DNA of 64,000 bases from JAEUNJ01 sp052035955 (GCA_052035955.1 JBPOHD010000043.1:8581-72580); one strand, 5' to 3'. Positions 16,629-28,000 are shown, counted from the first letter of the stretch. Notes: a model not told the origin generated them from the sequence alone. A program made the numbers and translations.

Positions 16629-19600
16629 TTGCCAAACGACGCCGCAGCACGCACCCTCCTTCGCAGTCTGTGGGTGTTCCTCAGCGGCGCCGTCATGCTG
16701 ATGGGATCGATCCTGGCCGGCTGGGCCGCGGTCGCGGCGAACATGGGGATACTCCCCGACGGACGGCGGATCGCCGTCTTCGCGCTGGCGGCGACGGCGC
16801 TGGTCGTGGTGGCCGGTTTCCTCCTCTACCGGCGGACAGGCCTGCGCCTGGACGAATCCGGCGCCGCCCGGGAGGCGGCGACGGCGGCCGACCGGATCGC
16901 GCGGCAGCGGCTCGAAGCCGCCCTGGACGTGGCGCCGGAGGCGGTGCTCGTGCTGGACGTCGCCGCCGATGCCTACGTCTATGCGAACGCCAGCGCGGCC
17001 GAGCTCTACGGCATCGGGCGCGACGAATTCGGTGCCCTGAGGCCGGGCGGCCTGAGCCCGGAGAGGCAACCGGACGGCCGCGATTCCCGCCGGGCGATGG
17101 CGGATCTGATGGGCAGGGCAGCGGCCGGCGAGGCGGTCCAGTCGGAATGGACCTGCCAGCGCCCCGACGGGCGCCAGATCCCCTGCGAGATCCGCCTGGT
17201 GCCGCTGCCCGAGGCGGGCCGCTCCCTGGTCCGGGCCAGCATCATCGACGTCTCCCGCCGCAAGGAGGACGAGCGGCGGCTGCGCCTGTCGGAGGAGAAG
17301 TTCGCCCGCTTCTTCCACGCCAGCCCCGATTACATGACCCTGAGCCGGCTCGACGACGGCCTGATCCTGGATGTGAATGAAGGCTTCGTGGAACTTTCCG
17401 GCTGGTCCCGGGAGGAGGCGGTCGGCCGGACGGCCCTCGACCTGGGCGTCTGGGCCGACCCGAAGGACAGGCGCAACTTCGCGGAGACGATCCGGCGGGA
17501 CGGCCGCATCAAGAACCACGAGACCCGGCTGCGGCGGCGGAGCGGAGAGCTTCGCCACTGCCTGATCTCGGCCAGCGTCGTGCGGGTCGGCGACGAGGCC
17601 CTTCTGGTCGGCATCGTGCGCGACATCAGCGAGCGGATCGCCGCCGAGGAGGCCCTTCGCCTGTCGGAGGAAAAGTTCTCCCGCGTCTTCCACGGCAGCC
17701 CGGACTACATCACGATCAGCCGCCTGGAGGACGGGCGCATCCTCGACGCCAACGAGAGCTTCGAGCAGATCATCGGCTGGCCCCGGGCGGAGGCCATCGG
17801 CCGCACGGCGGTGGAACTGGGCATCTGGGCCGACCCGGAGCAGCGCGCCGTACTCGTCGACCTGCTGCGGCGGGACGGCCGGGTGGCCAATTTCGAGATC
17901 CGGGTCCGCCGCCGGGACGGCGAGATCCGCAGCGGCCTGGTGTCGGCGTCGATGGTCCGGGTCGGCGACGAGCCGCTGATGGTGGCCATCCTGCGCGACA
18001 TCACAGAGCGCATGGCGGCCGCCGACGCCCTGCGGCTTTCCGAGGAAAAACTCTCCCTCGTCTTCATGAACAGCCCGGATTCGATCACCCTGACGCGGCT
18101 CGCCGACGGCCGCTTCTCGGACGTCAGCCGCAGCTTCGAGGAGATCGCCGGCTGGCCGCGGGAGGAGTCGATCGGCCGGTCCTCGGTGGACATGGGCATA
18201 TGGAAGCATCCGGAGCAGCGCCAGGAACTGGCCCGCCGCCTCAAGGAGGAAGGCGTGGTACGGGATTTCGAATGGACCTTCGTGCGCAAGGACGGGGAGG
18301 AACGGATCGGCCTGTCCTCCGCCGTGATCGTGACCATCGCCGGCGAGCCCTACCTGGTGCTCTTCGTGCGCGACGTGACGAAGCGCAAGCAGGAGGAACT
18401 GGCCCTGCGCCTGTCCGAGGAGAAGTTCTCCAAGCTCTTCGACCTGAATCCGGACCACATCGCCATCGCGGACCTGGCGACCGGCTGCGTCCTGGACGTC
18501 AATCGGGCCTTCGAGCAGGGGACGGGGTGGTCCCGGGAGGAGGTCGTCGGACGACAGACGGTCCAACTGGGGCTCTGGAACGACCCGGCGGCGCGGAACC
18601 GGGCGGTATCGGGCGTCATGCAGGATGGCCATGTATCCGACATGCCCTTCGAGATGCGGCGCCGGGACGGCGAGATCCGCCGCTGCCTGCTTTCCGCCTT
18701 CCTGGTGAAGGTGGGGGAACGCACGCTCTTCTTCACGGTGGTACGCGACATCACGGAAAGGCTCAGGGCCGAGGATGCGCTTCGCCTGTCGGAGGAGAAG
18801 TTCTCCCGCATCTTCCACTACAGCCCCGATTACATCGTCCTCACCCGCCTGGCGGACGGCCGGATCTTCGATGCCAACGAGGGCTTCGAGGAAACCAGCG
18901 GCTGGACCCGGGAGGAAGCCCTCGGACACACCTCCCTGGAGATGAACCTGTGGGTGACGCCGGAGGAACGTGACTACTTCGTGGACGTCATGCGGCGGGA
19001 AGGGCGCATCCGGAACATGGAGGCCCGCTATCGTCGCAAGGACGGGGAGATCGGCACCGGCCTGCTGTCCGCCTCCAGCATCGTGGTCTCGGGAGAGCAG
19101 TGCCTGGTCACCATCGTCCGGGACATCACCGACCGCAAACAGGCGGAGGCGGCACTGCAGGCCCTCGCCGAGGACCTGGAACAGCGGGTGGCGAGGCGGA
19201 CCGAGGACCTCAGCCGCTCCAACCGGCAACTGAGCGAAACCCTGGAAACCCTGCGCCACGCCCAGGACGAACTGGTGCGCAGCGAGAAGCTGGCCTCCCT
19301 CGGGACCCTGGTCGCCGGCGTGGCCCACGAACTGAACACGCCGCTGGGCAACAGCCTGATGGTGGCCACCACCCTGGCCGAGAAGCACGCGGATTTCGGC
19401 CGGCTGGCCGATTCCGGCCAGCTGCGCCGCAGCGTACTGGCCGCCTATGTCGGCCAGGCCGACGAGGCCCTGCGCATGCTGATCCGCAACCTGCACCAGG
19501 CGAGCGAGCTGATCGGGCATTTCAAGCGCCTGGCGGTGGACCAGACGAGCACCCAGCGGCGGGCCTTCGACCTGCGCGAGATCGTCGACGACGTGCTGCT

Positions 19601-20045
19601 CTCGGTGGGTCCCCAGTTCCGCAAGACCAGCCACCGGGTGGAAAACCTGGTTCCGGCGGCCCTGGCCTTCGACAGTTATCCGGGGCCCCTCGGCCAGATC
19701 CTCACCAACCTGCTCTCGAACGCCCTGCTGCACGGCTTCGAGGGGCTCAAGTCCCGCAGCGTCACGGTCGGCGCGCGCAGGACGGACAATGACCGGGTCG
19801 TCATCTCGGTGGCCGACGACGGTCGCGGCATCCCCGCCGATATCCAGGGGCGGATCTTCGATCCCTTCTTCACCACGCGCATGGGCCGCGGCGGCAGCGG
19901 GCTCGGCCTGCACATCGTCTACACTCTGGTCACCCGGGTCCTCGGCGGCCGCATCGCCTTCGAGAGCCAGGCCGGCAAGGGGACGACCTTCCACATCACC
20001 CTCCCGCAAACCGCACCCGAGAGCCAAAAGGACGCGACGCCTTGA
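16629..20045 (+). CDS. Membrane sensor histidine kinase with six PAS domains
   Basis: About 1138 aa. Two membrane helices (residues 13-37 and 48-67) enclose only a short periplasmic loop. PAS1 spans about 97-215. Then five PAS units start at 17286, 17661, 18036, 18411 and 18786, each exactly 125 codons and opening with LRLSEEKFSR.FH.SPDYI. A coiled coil leads to HisKA (VAGVAHELNTPLG, phospho-His about 899) and an ATPase domain with N-box LLSNALLHG, DDGRGIP and GGSGLGLHIV. The start is uncertain: the TTG at 16629 has a weak GGAA, and a TTG at 16563 follows GAGGGG closely. Its stop overlaps the next gene, its likely response-regulator partner. Confidence 0.9.
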   Translation: MPNDAAARTLLRSLWVFLSGAVMLMGSILAGWAAVAANMGILPDGRRIAVFALAATALVVVAGFLLYRRTGLRLDESGAAREAATAADRIARQRLEAALDVAPEAVLVLDVAADAYVYANASAAELYGIGRDEFGALRPGGLSPERQPDGRDSRRAMADLMGRAAAGEAVQSEWTCQRPDGRQIPCEIRLVPLPEAGRSLVRASIIDVSRRKEDERRLRLSEEKFARFFHASPDYMTLSRLDDGLILDVNEGFVELSGWSREEAVGRTALDLGVWADPKDRRNFAETIRRDGRIKNHETRLRRRSGELRHCLISASVVRVGDEALLVGIVRDISERIAAEEALRLSEEKFSRVFHGSPDYITISRLEDGRILDANESFEQIIGWPRAEAIGRTAVELGIWADPEQRAVLVDLLRRDGRVANFEIRVRRRDGEIRSGLVSASMVRVGDEPLMVAILRDITERMAAADALRLSEEKLSLVFMNSPDSITLTRLADGRFSDVSRSFEEIAGWPREESIGRSSVDMGIWKHPEQRQELARRLKEEGVVRDFEWTFVRKDGEERIGLSSAVIVTIAGEPYLVLFVRDVTKRKQEELALRLSEEKFSKLFDLNPDHIAIADLATGCVLDVNRAFEQGTGWSREEVVGRQTVQLGLWNDPAARNRAVSGVMQDGHVSDMPFEMRRRDGEIRRCLLSAFLVKVGERTLFFTVVRDITERLRAEDALRLSEEKFSRIFHYSPDYIVLTRLADGRIFDANEGFEETSGWTREEALGHTSLEMNLWVTPEERDYFVDVMRREGRIRNMEARYRRKDGEIGTGLLSASSIVVSGEQCLVTIVRDITDRKQAEAALQALAEDLEQRVARRTEDLSRSNRQLSETLETLRHAQDELVRSEKLASLGTLVAGVAHELNTPLGNSLMVATTLAEKHADFGRLADSGQLRRSVLAAYVGQADEALRMLIRNLHQASELIGHFKRLAVDQTSTQRRAFDLREIVDDVLLSVGPQFRKTSHRVENLVPAALAFDSYPGPLGQILTNLLSNALLHGFEGLKSRSVTVGARRTDNDRVVISVADDGRGIPADIQGRIFDPFFTTRMGRGGSGLGLHIVYTLVTRVLGGRIAFESQAGKGTTFHITLPQTAPESQKDATP

Positions 20046-22297
20046 GACCGAACCCCGCCGAGGGCGACGACCTCTATCCCTTCGCCGACGAGGAAGCGCC
20101 CAGGCCCCGGGAACCGGGCCGCGAGCCCTGGCGCATCCTGATCGTGGACGACGACGAACAGGTCCACGAGGCGACCGTCTTCGCCCTGGCCGACCTGACG
20201 ATCCAGGACCGGCGGCTGGCTTTCCTGCACGCCCACAGCGGCGCCGAGGCCCGGGAGATATTGCGCCGTTCGGCCGACGTGGCGGTGATCCTCCTCGACG
20301 TGGTGATGGAGGAGGAGGACACGGGGCTGCGCATGGTCCAGGTGATCCGGGAGGAACTGGGCCTGAGAGAGACCCGCATCATCCTGCGCACGGGGCAGCC
20401 CGGCTACGCGCCGGAACTGGACGCGATCCGGGACTACGACATCAACGACTACCGGACCAAGTCCGAATTGACGCGGACCCGGCTGGTCACCTCCCTGATC
20501 GCGGCGATCCGCTCCTACGAGCAGATACGGACGATCTCCCACAGCCGGCGCGGTCTGGAACGGATCATCCGCTCGGCGACGGACCTCTTCGACCGGCGGG
20601 CCATCGAGTCCTTCGCCGAGGGCGTGTTGCTCCAGATCGCCTCCCTGCTGGGGATTCCCGCCGACGGCATCGTCTGCGCCCGCTGGGGCCTGCCGGCGGA
20701 AGGCCGCGAGCGGGACCATTGCTACGTCATCTGCGGCCTGGGCGCCTATGCCGGCACGAGCAACCGGCCCCTGGCGGAACTCGGGGACCGGCAGGCGGAG
20801 GAAGCCGTGGCCACCAGCCTGGAGCGCCGGGCGAGCACCTTCGGCGACCGATCCAATACGCTGTACGTGAGCTTCGAGGGACGGGAAGGCGCCGTCTACG
20901 TGCGCTCGCCGGCCTCCCTGGATCCGCTGGACCAGCAGCTCCTCGAGGTTTTCGCGGCCAACATCGCCGTCGGCTTCGCCAACGTCCACCTCTTCGAGCG
21001 GCTGCGCTTCCTCGCCTACAACGATCCCCTGACCGGCCTGCCGAACCGGCGCGGCTTCATCCGGGCGCTGGAGGATGCGGCGGCCGGGGAGGCCACCGGG
21101 CAGATGACCGTGTGCCTGCTCGACATCGACCGCTTCTCGGACATCAACGATGCGCTGGGCAGCGACCTGGCCGACGAGTTCCTGGCCGGGGTCGGCGCCC
21201 GCCTGCGCGCCAGGCTGCCGGCGTCGATCGCGCTGGCGCGGGTCTCGGGCGACATCTTCGCCCTGGCCGGGCCTTCGCGGGAGATTTCGGCAGAGGCGGT
21301 GCTGGAGACGCTCAGGGAGCCGTTCTTCCTGCACGGCGACTATCCGATCGGCTTGTCCGCCACCGTCGGCATCGTCCATCTTCAGGGCAGCGTCCAGGAC
21401 GCCAAGGAAGTGATGCAGCAGGCGACCCTGGCCCTCAACCGGGCAAAGGACCAGGCTCGGGGCGAATACGTCGCCTACACGGAGCAGATGCGCCTGGAAT
21501 CGCGGGCCAAGCTGGACCTGCTGCATGCATTGCGGGCGGCGATCCGCTCGCGCGCCATGTTCCTCCACTACCAGCCGCAGGTGGCCGTGGCCGACGGCCG
21601 CGTGGTGGGTGCCGAGGCCCTGCTGCGCTGGCGCCGGGAGGACGGACGCCACGTATCCCCGGCCGAGTTCATCCCGCTGGCCGAGCGCTCGGGGCTGATC
21701 GTCGAACTCGGCGCCTGGGTAATCGGCGAGGCCTGCCGCCAGTTGCGCGAATGGTCGATGGCCGGGGTCGATGACCTGCGCATGGCGATCAACGTCTCCA
21801 TGGCCCAGTTCCGCTCGGGGTCCTTCCTCGCCACGCTGCAGGAAGCCATTGCCCGCAACCGCCTCTCGCCCGAGGCGATCGAGATCGAGATCACCGAGGG
21901 CATGGTGATGGAGGACGTGGAATCGACCATCGCCACGCTGCGCGCCCTCAAGGGCATCGGCGTCAGCATCGCCATCGACGATTTCGGGACCGGCTTCTCG
22001 TCCCTGGCCTACCTTCAGCGCCTGCCGGTCGATGTCATGAAGGTGGACCGGGCCTTCGTCCGCGGCATCGGCGAGGGCCGCTCGGCGGAGCGGATCGCCG
22101 AGATGATCGTCGCCCTGGGCCGCACCCTGGACCTGCAGACGGTGGCCGAGGGCGTCGAGTCGGAGGAGCAGATGGACGTGGTCCGCCGCTGGGGCTGCCA
22201 GATGGTCCAGGGCTATTTCCACGCCCGGCCGATGGACGCGGCGGCCTTCCTGGACTGGGTGCGCCAGCGCCGCCCCGGGGCGCCGGCGGCGGGCTAG
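20042..22297 (+). CDS. Response regulator: REC, DUF3369, degenerate GGDEF, EAL
   Basis: 751 aa. REC domain at about 30-150 with IVDDDEQ, phospho-acceptor Asp86 (LLDVVM) and YRTKSEL Lys; DUF3369 at about 170-330; GGDEF-like at about 335-490 where the signature reads SGDIF instead of GGDEF; EAL at about 505-745 with intact EALLRW, NVS, EITEG, DDFGTGFSS and AEGVES motifs. It should therefore act as a phosphorylation-controlled c-di-GMP phosphodiesterase, with no diguanylate cyclase activity. A TTG start sharing bases with the kinase stop (TTGA) makes a tight kinase-regulator pair. Confidence 0.9.
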   Translation: MRPNPAEGDDLYPFADEEAPRPREPGREPWRILIVDDDEQVHEATVFALADLTIQDRRLAFLHAHSGAEAREILRRSADVAVILLDVVMEEEDTGLRMVQVIREELGLRETRIILRTGQPGYAPELDAIRDYDINDYRTKSELTRTRLVTSLIAAIRSYEQIRTISHSRRGLERIIRSATDLFDRRAIESFAEGVLLQIASLLGIPADGIVCARWGLPAEGRERDHCYVICGLGAYAGTSNRPLAELGDRQAEEAVATSLERRASTFGDRSNTLYVSFEGREGAVYVRSPASLDPLDQQLLEVFAANIAVGFANVHLFERLRFLAYNDPLTGLPNRRGFIRALEDAAAGEATGQMTVCLLDIDRFSDINDALGSDLADEFLAGVGARLRARLPASIALARVSGDIFALAGPSREISAEAVLETLREPFFLHGDYPIGLSATVGIVHLQGSVQDAKEVMQQATLALNRAKDQARGEYVAYTEQMRLESRAKLDLLHALRAAIRSRAMFLHYQPQVAVADGRVVGAEALLRWRREDGRHVSPAEFIPLAERSGLIVELGAWVIGEACRQLREWSMAGVDDLRMAINVSMAQFRSGSFLATLQEAIARNRLSPEAIEIEITEGMVMEDVESTIATLRALKGIGVSIAIDDFGTGFSSLAYLQRLPVDVMKVDRAFVRGIGEGRSAERIAEMIVALGRTLDLQTVAEGVESEEQMDVVRRWGCQMVQGYFHARPMDAAAFLDWVRQRRPGAPAAG

Positions 22298-23055
22298 TGC
22301 AGGCCGGCCGGCGCCGCTCCGCCGGCGGCCGCCTCCCGTCCATTGACGAGTTCCAGCAGCCGGTTGAGGTTGCCCAGCGAGGCCAGGTGCAGGAAGACCA
22401 GGCCGAGGGCGCCGTTGCGGAACAGCTCGAGGGCCTCCGCATCACCCAGGGCGCCGAGCTTCTGCTCGTCCACGGCAAGGAAACTGCCGATGTCGTGGCG
22501 GTTGCCGGCCCGGGTCTCGACCCGGGCGGACAGCTCCTTGAACAGGCCGAGCTCGTCCATTCGCGCCACCATGGCCTGGGTGCGCAAGAACTCGCCCTGG
22601 AAGCTGCGCAGGAAGGCGAGGACCTCCTCCAGCCGCCGGGTCGGCTTGCCGTCGGCGCCGATCAGCAGCTCGCCCTGGTCCACGGACAGGCCCTCGTAGT
22701 TGGCATCGACGCAGACCAGCAACTGGGCATCGGGACCCGACTCGGCCAGCACGAAGGGATAGCGGCGCACGAAGGCGGGAACGTAGCGGGCTTCCCAGCG
22801 TCCGCCGGCATCGACATAGAGGTTCTCGTTGGGGCGCACCCCCACGAGCACGACCGGCGACACCTTGCCTTCCCGGTTGCGGGCGAAGACGATCGGGTAT
22901 TCCTTGGCGGCTTCCGCGAACTCGACCCCGGCGACCAGGATGGCGGTCGTGTCGCGGGCGAACAGGAAGGGATGCTCGATGGGCGCGAGCTTGAGGTTCC
23001 GGTGCTCGATGGTGTTGAGCGCCGTGACCTTGCGGTAGAAGGCGAATTGGCTCAT
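22294..23055 (-). CDS. SapC family protein
   Basis: 253 aa of the SapC family, first named from an S-layer-associated locus in Campylobacter but widespread as a soluble protein of unknown function. Family signatures include the opening FYRKVTALNTIEHRNLKL, the ...FVRRYPFVLAE... centre and a ...GLFKELSA... segment. No signal peptide is visible. The gene converges on the EAL regulator and overlaps its end by 4 bp. Identity is clear; role is not. Confidence 0.88.
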   Translation of the reverse strand: MSQFAFYRKVTALNTIEHRNLKLAPIEHPFLFARDTTAILVAGVEFAEAAKEYPIVFARNREGKVSPVVLVGVRPNENLYVDAGGRWEARYVPAFVRRYPFVLAESGPDAQLLVCVDANYEGLSVDQGELLIGADGKPTRRLEEVLAFLRSFQGEFLRTQAMVARMDELGLFKELSARVETRAGNRHDIGSFLAVDEQKLGALGDAEALELFRNGALGLVFLHLASLGNLNRLLELVNGREAAAGGAAPAGLH

Positions 23056-23129
23056 GGGCGGATTCTATTCGCAAACGCCGGGCCGTCCCGGCCCGGGGTC
23101 CGTTCTCATTCGGTCGGCGCGCGCCCGAA

Positions 23130-24026
23130 CTAGGGAACGACGAGGGCGGCGGCGCGGCGCTGGGCCCGCCAGTTGATGAAGGACATCAGGGCCAGGCCGG
23201 CGCCGATCAGCAGCATGCCGGCCAGTTCCAGAGGGGCGACGCGTTCGCCGAGGGCGAACCTCGAGGACAGGTTGGCCACCACCGGGACGCCGAGGACGGA
23301 CAGCCCCGCCTGCCAGGCCGGGAGGCTTTCCAGGACCCGCAGCCAGAGGATCCACCCCAGCGCCGTGCTGACCAGGGCGATGAAGGCCAGGATGCCGACG
23401 AAGGCCGGCGTCCAGTGGGTGGGAATCTCGTCCACAGCCAGCGTGACGGCGGCCAGCAGCAGGGTGCCGGCCAGCATCTGCCAGGCCGTCAGGGACAGCA
23501 GGTCGCCGCCCAGCTCCGACCGCCAGCGCTTGACGAAGACGGTGCCGATCGCCCAGCAGAGGGCGGCGCCCAGCCCGAGCAGCTTGCTGAACAGGCTGGA
23601 GGCCATGCTCCAGGGCGCGATGAAAAGGACGAGCCCGGTCAGGGCGCTGCCGGCGGCCACCCATTCGATGCCGCGCACCGGCTCGGACAGGAAGACCCGG
23701 CCGAGCAGCAGCGTCCAGATCGGCATGGTGAAGATCAGCACCGAGGTGCGGCCGGCGCCGCCCTCGACCAGGGCCCAGGTCTGGAAGACCAGGAAGAGCC
23801 CGGACTGGACCGCGCCTATGCCGCCGGTCTTGGCCAGGGCGCGGGGCCCGAGGGGACGGCGCATGGCCAGCAGCACCCCGAACAGGGCGCAGGTGCCGAC
23901 GACCGAGCGCAGGAAGGCGAAGCGGAAGGGGCCGGCGAAGTCCAGGGCCTGCTTGGCGAGGACCCAGGAGTATCCCCAGATCAGGGTGAGCAGGAAGAGG
24001 GCCGCCAGGCCGCGGGGGGTTCGCAT
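23130..24026 (-). CDS. EamA/DMT family transporter
   Basis: 298 aa with about ten membrane helices in two EamA repeats, as in drug/metabolite exporters (LFLLTLIWGYSWVLAKQALDF at the start, GILAFIALVSTALGWILWLRVLE in the second half). The frame is open to 24101, but the ATG at 24026 gives the normal family N-terminus (MRTPRGLAALF) and leaves 43 bp after tatD. Last gene of the long minus-strand isc-led array. The substrate cannot be told. Confidence 0.85.
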   Translation of the reverse strand: MRTPRGLAALFLLTLIWGYSWVLAKQALDFAGPFRFAFLRSVVGTCALFGVLLAMRRPLGPRALAKTGGIGAVQSGLFLVFQTWALVEGGAGRTSVLIFTMPIWTLLLGRVFLSEPVRGIEWVAAGSALTGLVLFIAPWSMASSLFSKLLGLGAALCWAIGTVFVKRWRSELGGDLLSLTAWQMLAGTLLLAAVTLAVDEIPTHWTPAFVGILAFIALVSTALGWILWLRVLESLPAWQAGLSVLGVPVVANLSSRFALGERVAPLELAGMLLIGAGLALMSFINWRAQRRAAALVVP

Positions 24027-24069
24027 GGGGTCGGGAAACACGTCGGGAGGGGTCTGGCGCGGCGCGGGC

Positions 24070-24861
24070 TCAGTCCAGGGTGGGGAGGACGGCCCGGGCA
24101 TTGGCGGAGGTCGCGCGGACGACCTCCTCGACCGTCAGGCCCCGGAGCCCGGCCAGCACGGCGGCGATGCGCGGCAATTCGGCCGGCTCGTTGCGGCCGC
24201 GGCCCAGCCATGCCGGCGGTATGTCGGGGGCATCGGTCTCGAGGACGATGGTGGACAGCGGCAGGGTGGCGGCCAGTTCGCGCAGGCGGGTGGCGCGGTC
24301 GTGGGTCATGGCGCCGCCGAAGCCGAGCCGGAAGCCGAGCCGGATGAACTCGTCGGCCTGTTGGCGGCTGCCGTTGAAGGCATGGGCGATGCCGCCGGGC
24401 ACACCGGCCCGCCGCAGTTCCCGGAGGACCGCATCCACCGCCCGGCGGACGTGCAGCAGCACGGGAAGCTTCCGCTCCCGGGCCAGGCGCAGCTGGTCGG
24501 CGAACCAGCGGACCTGGCGCGCCTCGTTCCGGGGCTCGACGAAGAAATCCAGCCCGATCTCGCCGACGGCGACCGGCCGCGCCTCGTCCAGGGACTCGTC
24601 CAGCACGCGTTCCAGGGCGGCAAGGTCGTCCGCCGCCGCCCTGTCCACGTACATCGGATGGATGCCGTAGGCGGGAACGCAGCCCGGGAACTCCCGGCAG
24701 ACGCTGGCCACGGCGCCGAAGTTGGCCCGCTCCACGGCCGGGACGACGATGCGGGCCACCCCCGCCGCGGCGGCGCGGCCCGCCACCGCCGTCCGGTCGA
24801 CGTCGAACTCGGCGGCGTCCAGGTGGCAGTGGGTGTCGATCAGTTCCGCGGCGCCGGTCAC
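24070..24861 (-). CDS. tatD: TatD family metal-dependent hydrolase
   Basis: TIM-barrel hydrolase of 263 aa, related to TatD/YcfH/YjjV DNases. The metal ligands are present: IDTHCHLD near the start, GEIGLDFF, LLHVRRA, IAHAFNG and ETDAPD. The GTG start at 24861 overlaps the rhodanese stop (GTGA), indicating translational coupling. The frame extends upstream through the rhodanese gene but that part is not TatD-like. Activity on nucleic acid ends is inferred from the family. Confidence 0.88.
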   Translation of the reverse strand: MTGAAELIDTHCHLDAAEFDVDRTAVAGRAAAAGVARIVVPAVERANFGAVASVCREFPGCVPAYGIHPMYVDRAAADDLAALERVLDESLDEARPVAVGEIGLDFFVEPRNEARQVRWFADQLRLARERKLPVLLHVRRAVDAVLRELRRAGVPGGIAHAFNGSRQQADEFIRLGFRLGFGGAMTHDRATRLRELAATLPLSTIVLETDAPDIPPAWLGRGRNEPAELPRIAAVLAGLRGLTVEEVVRATSANARAVLPTLD

Positions 24862-25517
24862 TTCCTGCCGGCCGGCGCGGTGGCGAGCCCGAGGCTCTTC
24901 CAGGCCTGCATTCCCCCCCGGTACCACTTGAGCTTGTGGGGCGGATAGCCCAGGGCGAGCAGCTGCCGGATGTTGGTCGGCGACTGGCCGCACCAGATGC
25001 CGTTGCAGTAGAAGACGAGGGTCCGGGCGTTCTCGAAATTCCACAGGGGGCCGGTGCGGGCGGCGCCGAAGACCAGTTCCAGGGTCTCGGCGATGGCCTG
25101 GGGATCGGCGTGGGAGGGATGCAGCCGCGTCCAGGGGATGTGGACGGCGCCGGGAATGATGCCCGAGCGCTGCAGCCAGTCGGCCTCCCGGGAATCGACG
25201 ACGAGCACGCCGTCGTCGCGCCGGGTGATGCGCTTCAGGTACTCCAGGAGCTCCAGTTCGCCGATGGTCTCCACCCCGGGTGCCAGGTGCATGGGCTGCA
25301 CGCAGAAGGGGGGGCAGGGCCTGGAGGTCAGCGCGTAGTCGGGATCGATCTCGCCCTGGTTGTCCTGGTCGCGGACGATGCGGAACAGCCGTCCCTCATG
25401 GATGACATCCAGGTAGGGCTGGTCGGCGGTGATGCCCACCGGCTTGTCCTCGGCCGGGGCCGGGCCGGCCGCCAGCAGCGCCGCCAGGGCAAGCGCGGCG
25501 GCAATCCGCCGGGACAT
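24858..25517 (-). CDS. Periplasmic rhodanese-like protein
   Basis: 219 aa with a signal peptide (MSRRIAAALALAALLAAGPAPA-ED). The rhodanese domain occupies about residues 85-210. The loop VFYCNGIWCGQSP holds the likely active Cys and a second Cys, an arrangement seen in exported rhodanese relatives rather than in the classic CxxGxR loop. A CPPFC motif lies near residue 70, giving four cysteines in all. The gene starts directly after iscX and overlaps tatD. A periplasmic sulfur-transfer or redox role is plausible; its link to Fe-S assembly is contextual. Confidence 0.82.
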   Translation of the reverse strand: MSRRIAAALALAALLAAGPAPAEDKPVGITADQPYLDVIHEGRLFRIVRDQDNQGEIDPDYALTSRPCPPFCVQPMHLAPGVETIGELELLEYLKRITRRDDGVLVVDSREADWLQRSGIIPGAVHIPWTRLHPSHADPQAIAETLELVFGAARTGPLWNFENARTLVFYCNGIWCGQSPTNIRQLLALGYPPHKLKWYRGGMQAWKSLGLATAPAGRK

Positions 25518-25518
25518 C

Positions 25519-25713
25519 TCAGGCCACCTCGTCGATCCAGGCCTGCTGGATGGCTTCCAGGACCCGCTCGCCGCAGTGCTTCGGGTCGTCGGCGAAGCCC
25601 GGCAGGGCCATGACCCAGTTCATCAGGTCGACGAAGTTCACCCGCGTCGGATCCACGTCCGGCCGCGCCTCGGCCAGCTCGATGGCGATGTCATTGATGT
25701 CGGTCCATTTCAT
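25519..25713 (-). CDS. iscX: Fe-S assembly protein IscX
   Basis: 64 aa, the small acidic IscX/YfhJ protein that binds IscS and iron and modulates cluster assembly. The sequence MKWTDINDIAIELAE...NFVDLMNWVMALPGF is diagnostic. An AGGGAG site sets the ATG at 25713. It ends the canonical isc gene set, with the rhodanese gene starting directly after it. Confidence 0.93.
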   Translation of the reverse strand: MKWTDINDIAIELAEARPDVDPTRVNFVDLMNWVMALPGFADDPKHCGERVLEAIQQAWIDEVA

Positions 25714-25782
25714 GACTGCTCCCTTTGATCCTGGAAACCGCCGTTCGTTCACCCCGGCGAACACGGAGGGCCCGGCGGAATA

Positions 25783-26124
25783 CTAGCGCTTGCCTTCCTT
25801 CGCCATGTTGATCGTGTATTTCGGAATCTCGACCACCAGCGGCGCCTCACCCACGACGGCCTGGCAGGACAGGCGGGACGTCGGCTCCAGTCCCCAGGCC
25901 TTGTCGAGCAGGTCCTCCTCCGTCTCCTCCGCCGGATCGAGGGAGGCGAATCCCTCGCGCAGCACCACGTGGCAGGTCGTGCAGGCGCAGGACTTCTCGC
26001 AGGCGTGCTCGATCTCGATGCCGTTGTCGAGGAGGGCATCGCAGATCGACCGGCCGGGCTCGGCCTCGATGACGGCGCCTTCCGGACAGAGTTCCCAATG
26101 GGGCAGTACGATGATCCGGGTCAT
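25783..26124 (-). CDS. fdx: ISC-type [2Fe-2S] ferredoxin
   Basis: 113-aa adrenodoxin-like ferredoxin that supplies electrons for cluster assembly. Cluster ligands Cys42, Cys48, Cys51 (HACEKSCACTTCH) and Cys87 (RLSCQ) match the family. The ATG at 26124 lies 2 bp after the hscA stop, so the genes are tightly linked. Length and motifs are standard. Confidence 0.95.
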   Translation of the reverse strand: MTRIIVLPHWELCPEGAVIEAEPGRSICDALLDNGIEIEHACEKSCACTTCHVVLREGFASLDPAEETEEDLLDKAWGLEPTSRLSCQAVVGEAPLVVEIPKYTINMAKEGKR

Positions 26125-26126
26125 GG

Positions 26127-27989
<1,863 letters not shown>

Positions 27990-28000
27990 GTCTTTTTTTT

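Noticed and set aside
16308..20027. A 1239-codon minus-strand frame over the PAS kinase
   Set aside because: Its repeated character mirrors the PAS repeats on the other strand; no independent evidence of coding.
21000..21500. Active diguanylate cyclase in the EAL regulator
   Set aside because: The GGDEF signature is replaced by SGDIF and neighbouring catalytic residues are not kept.
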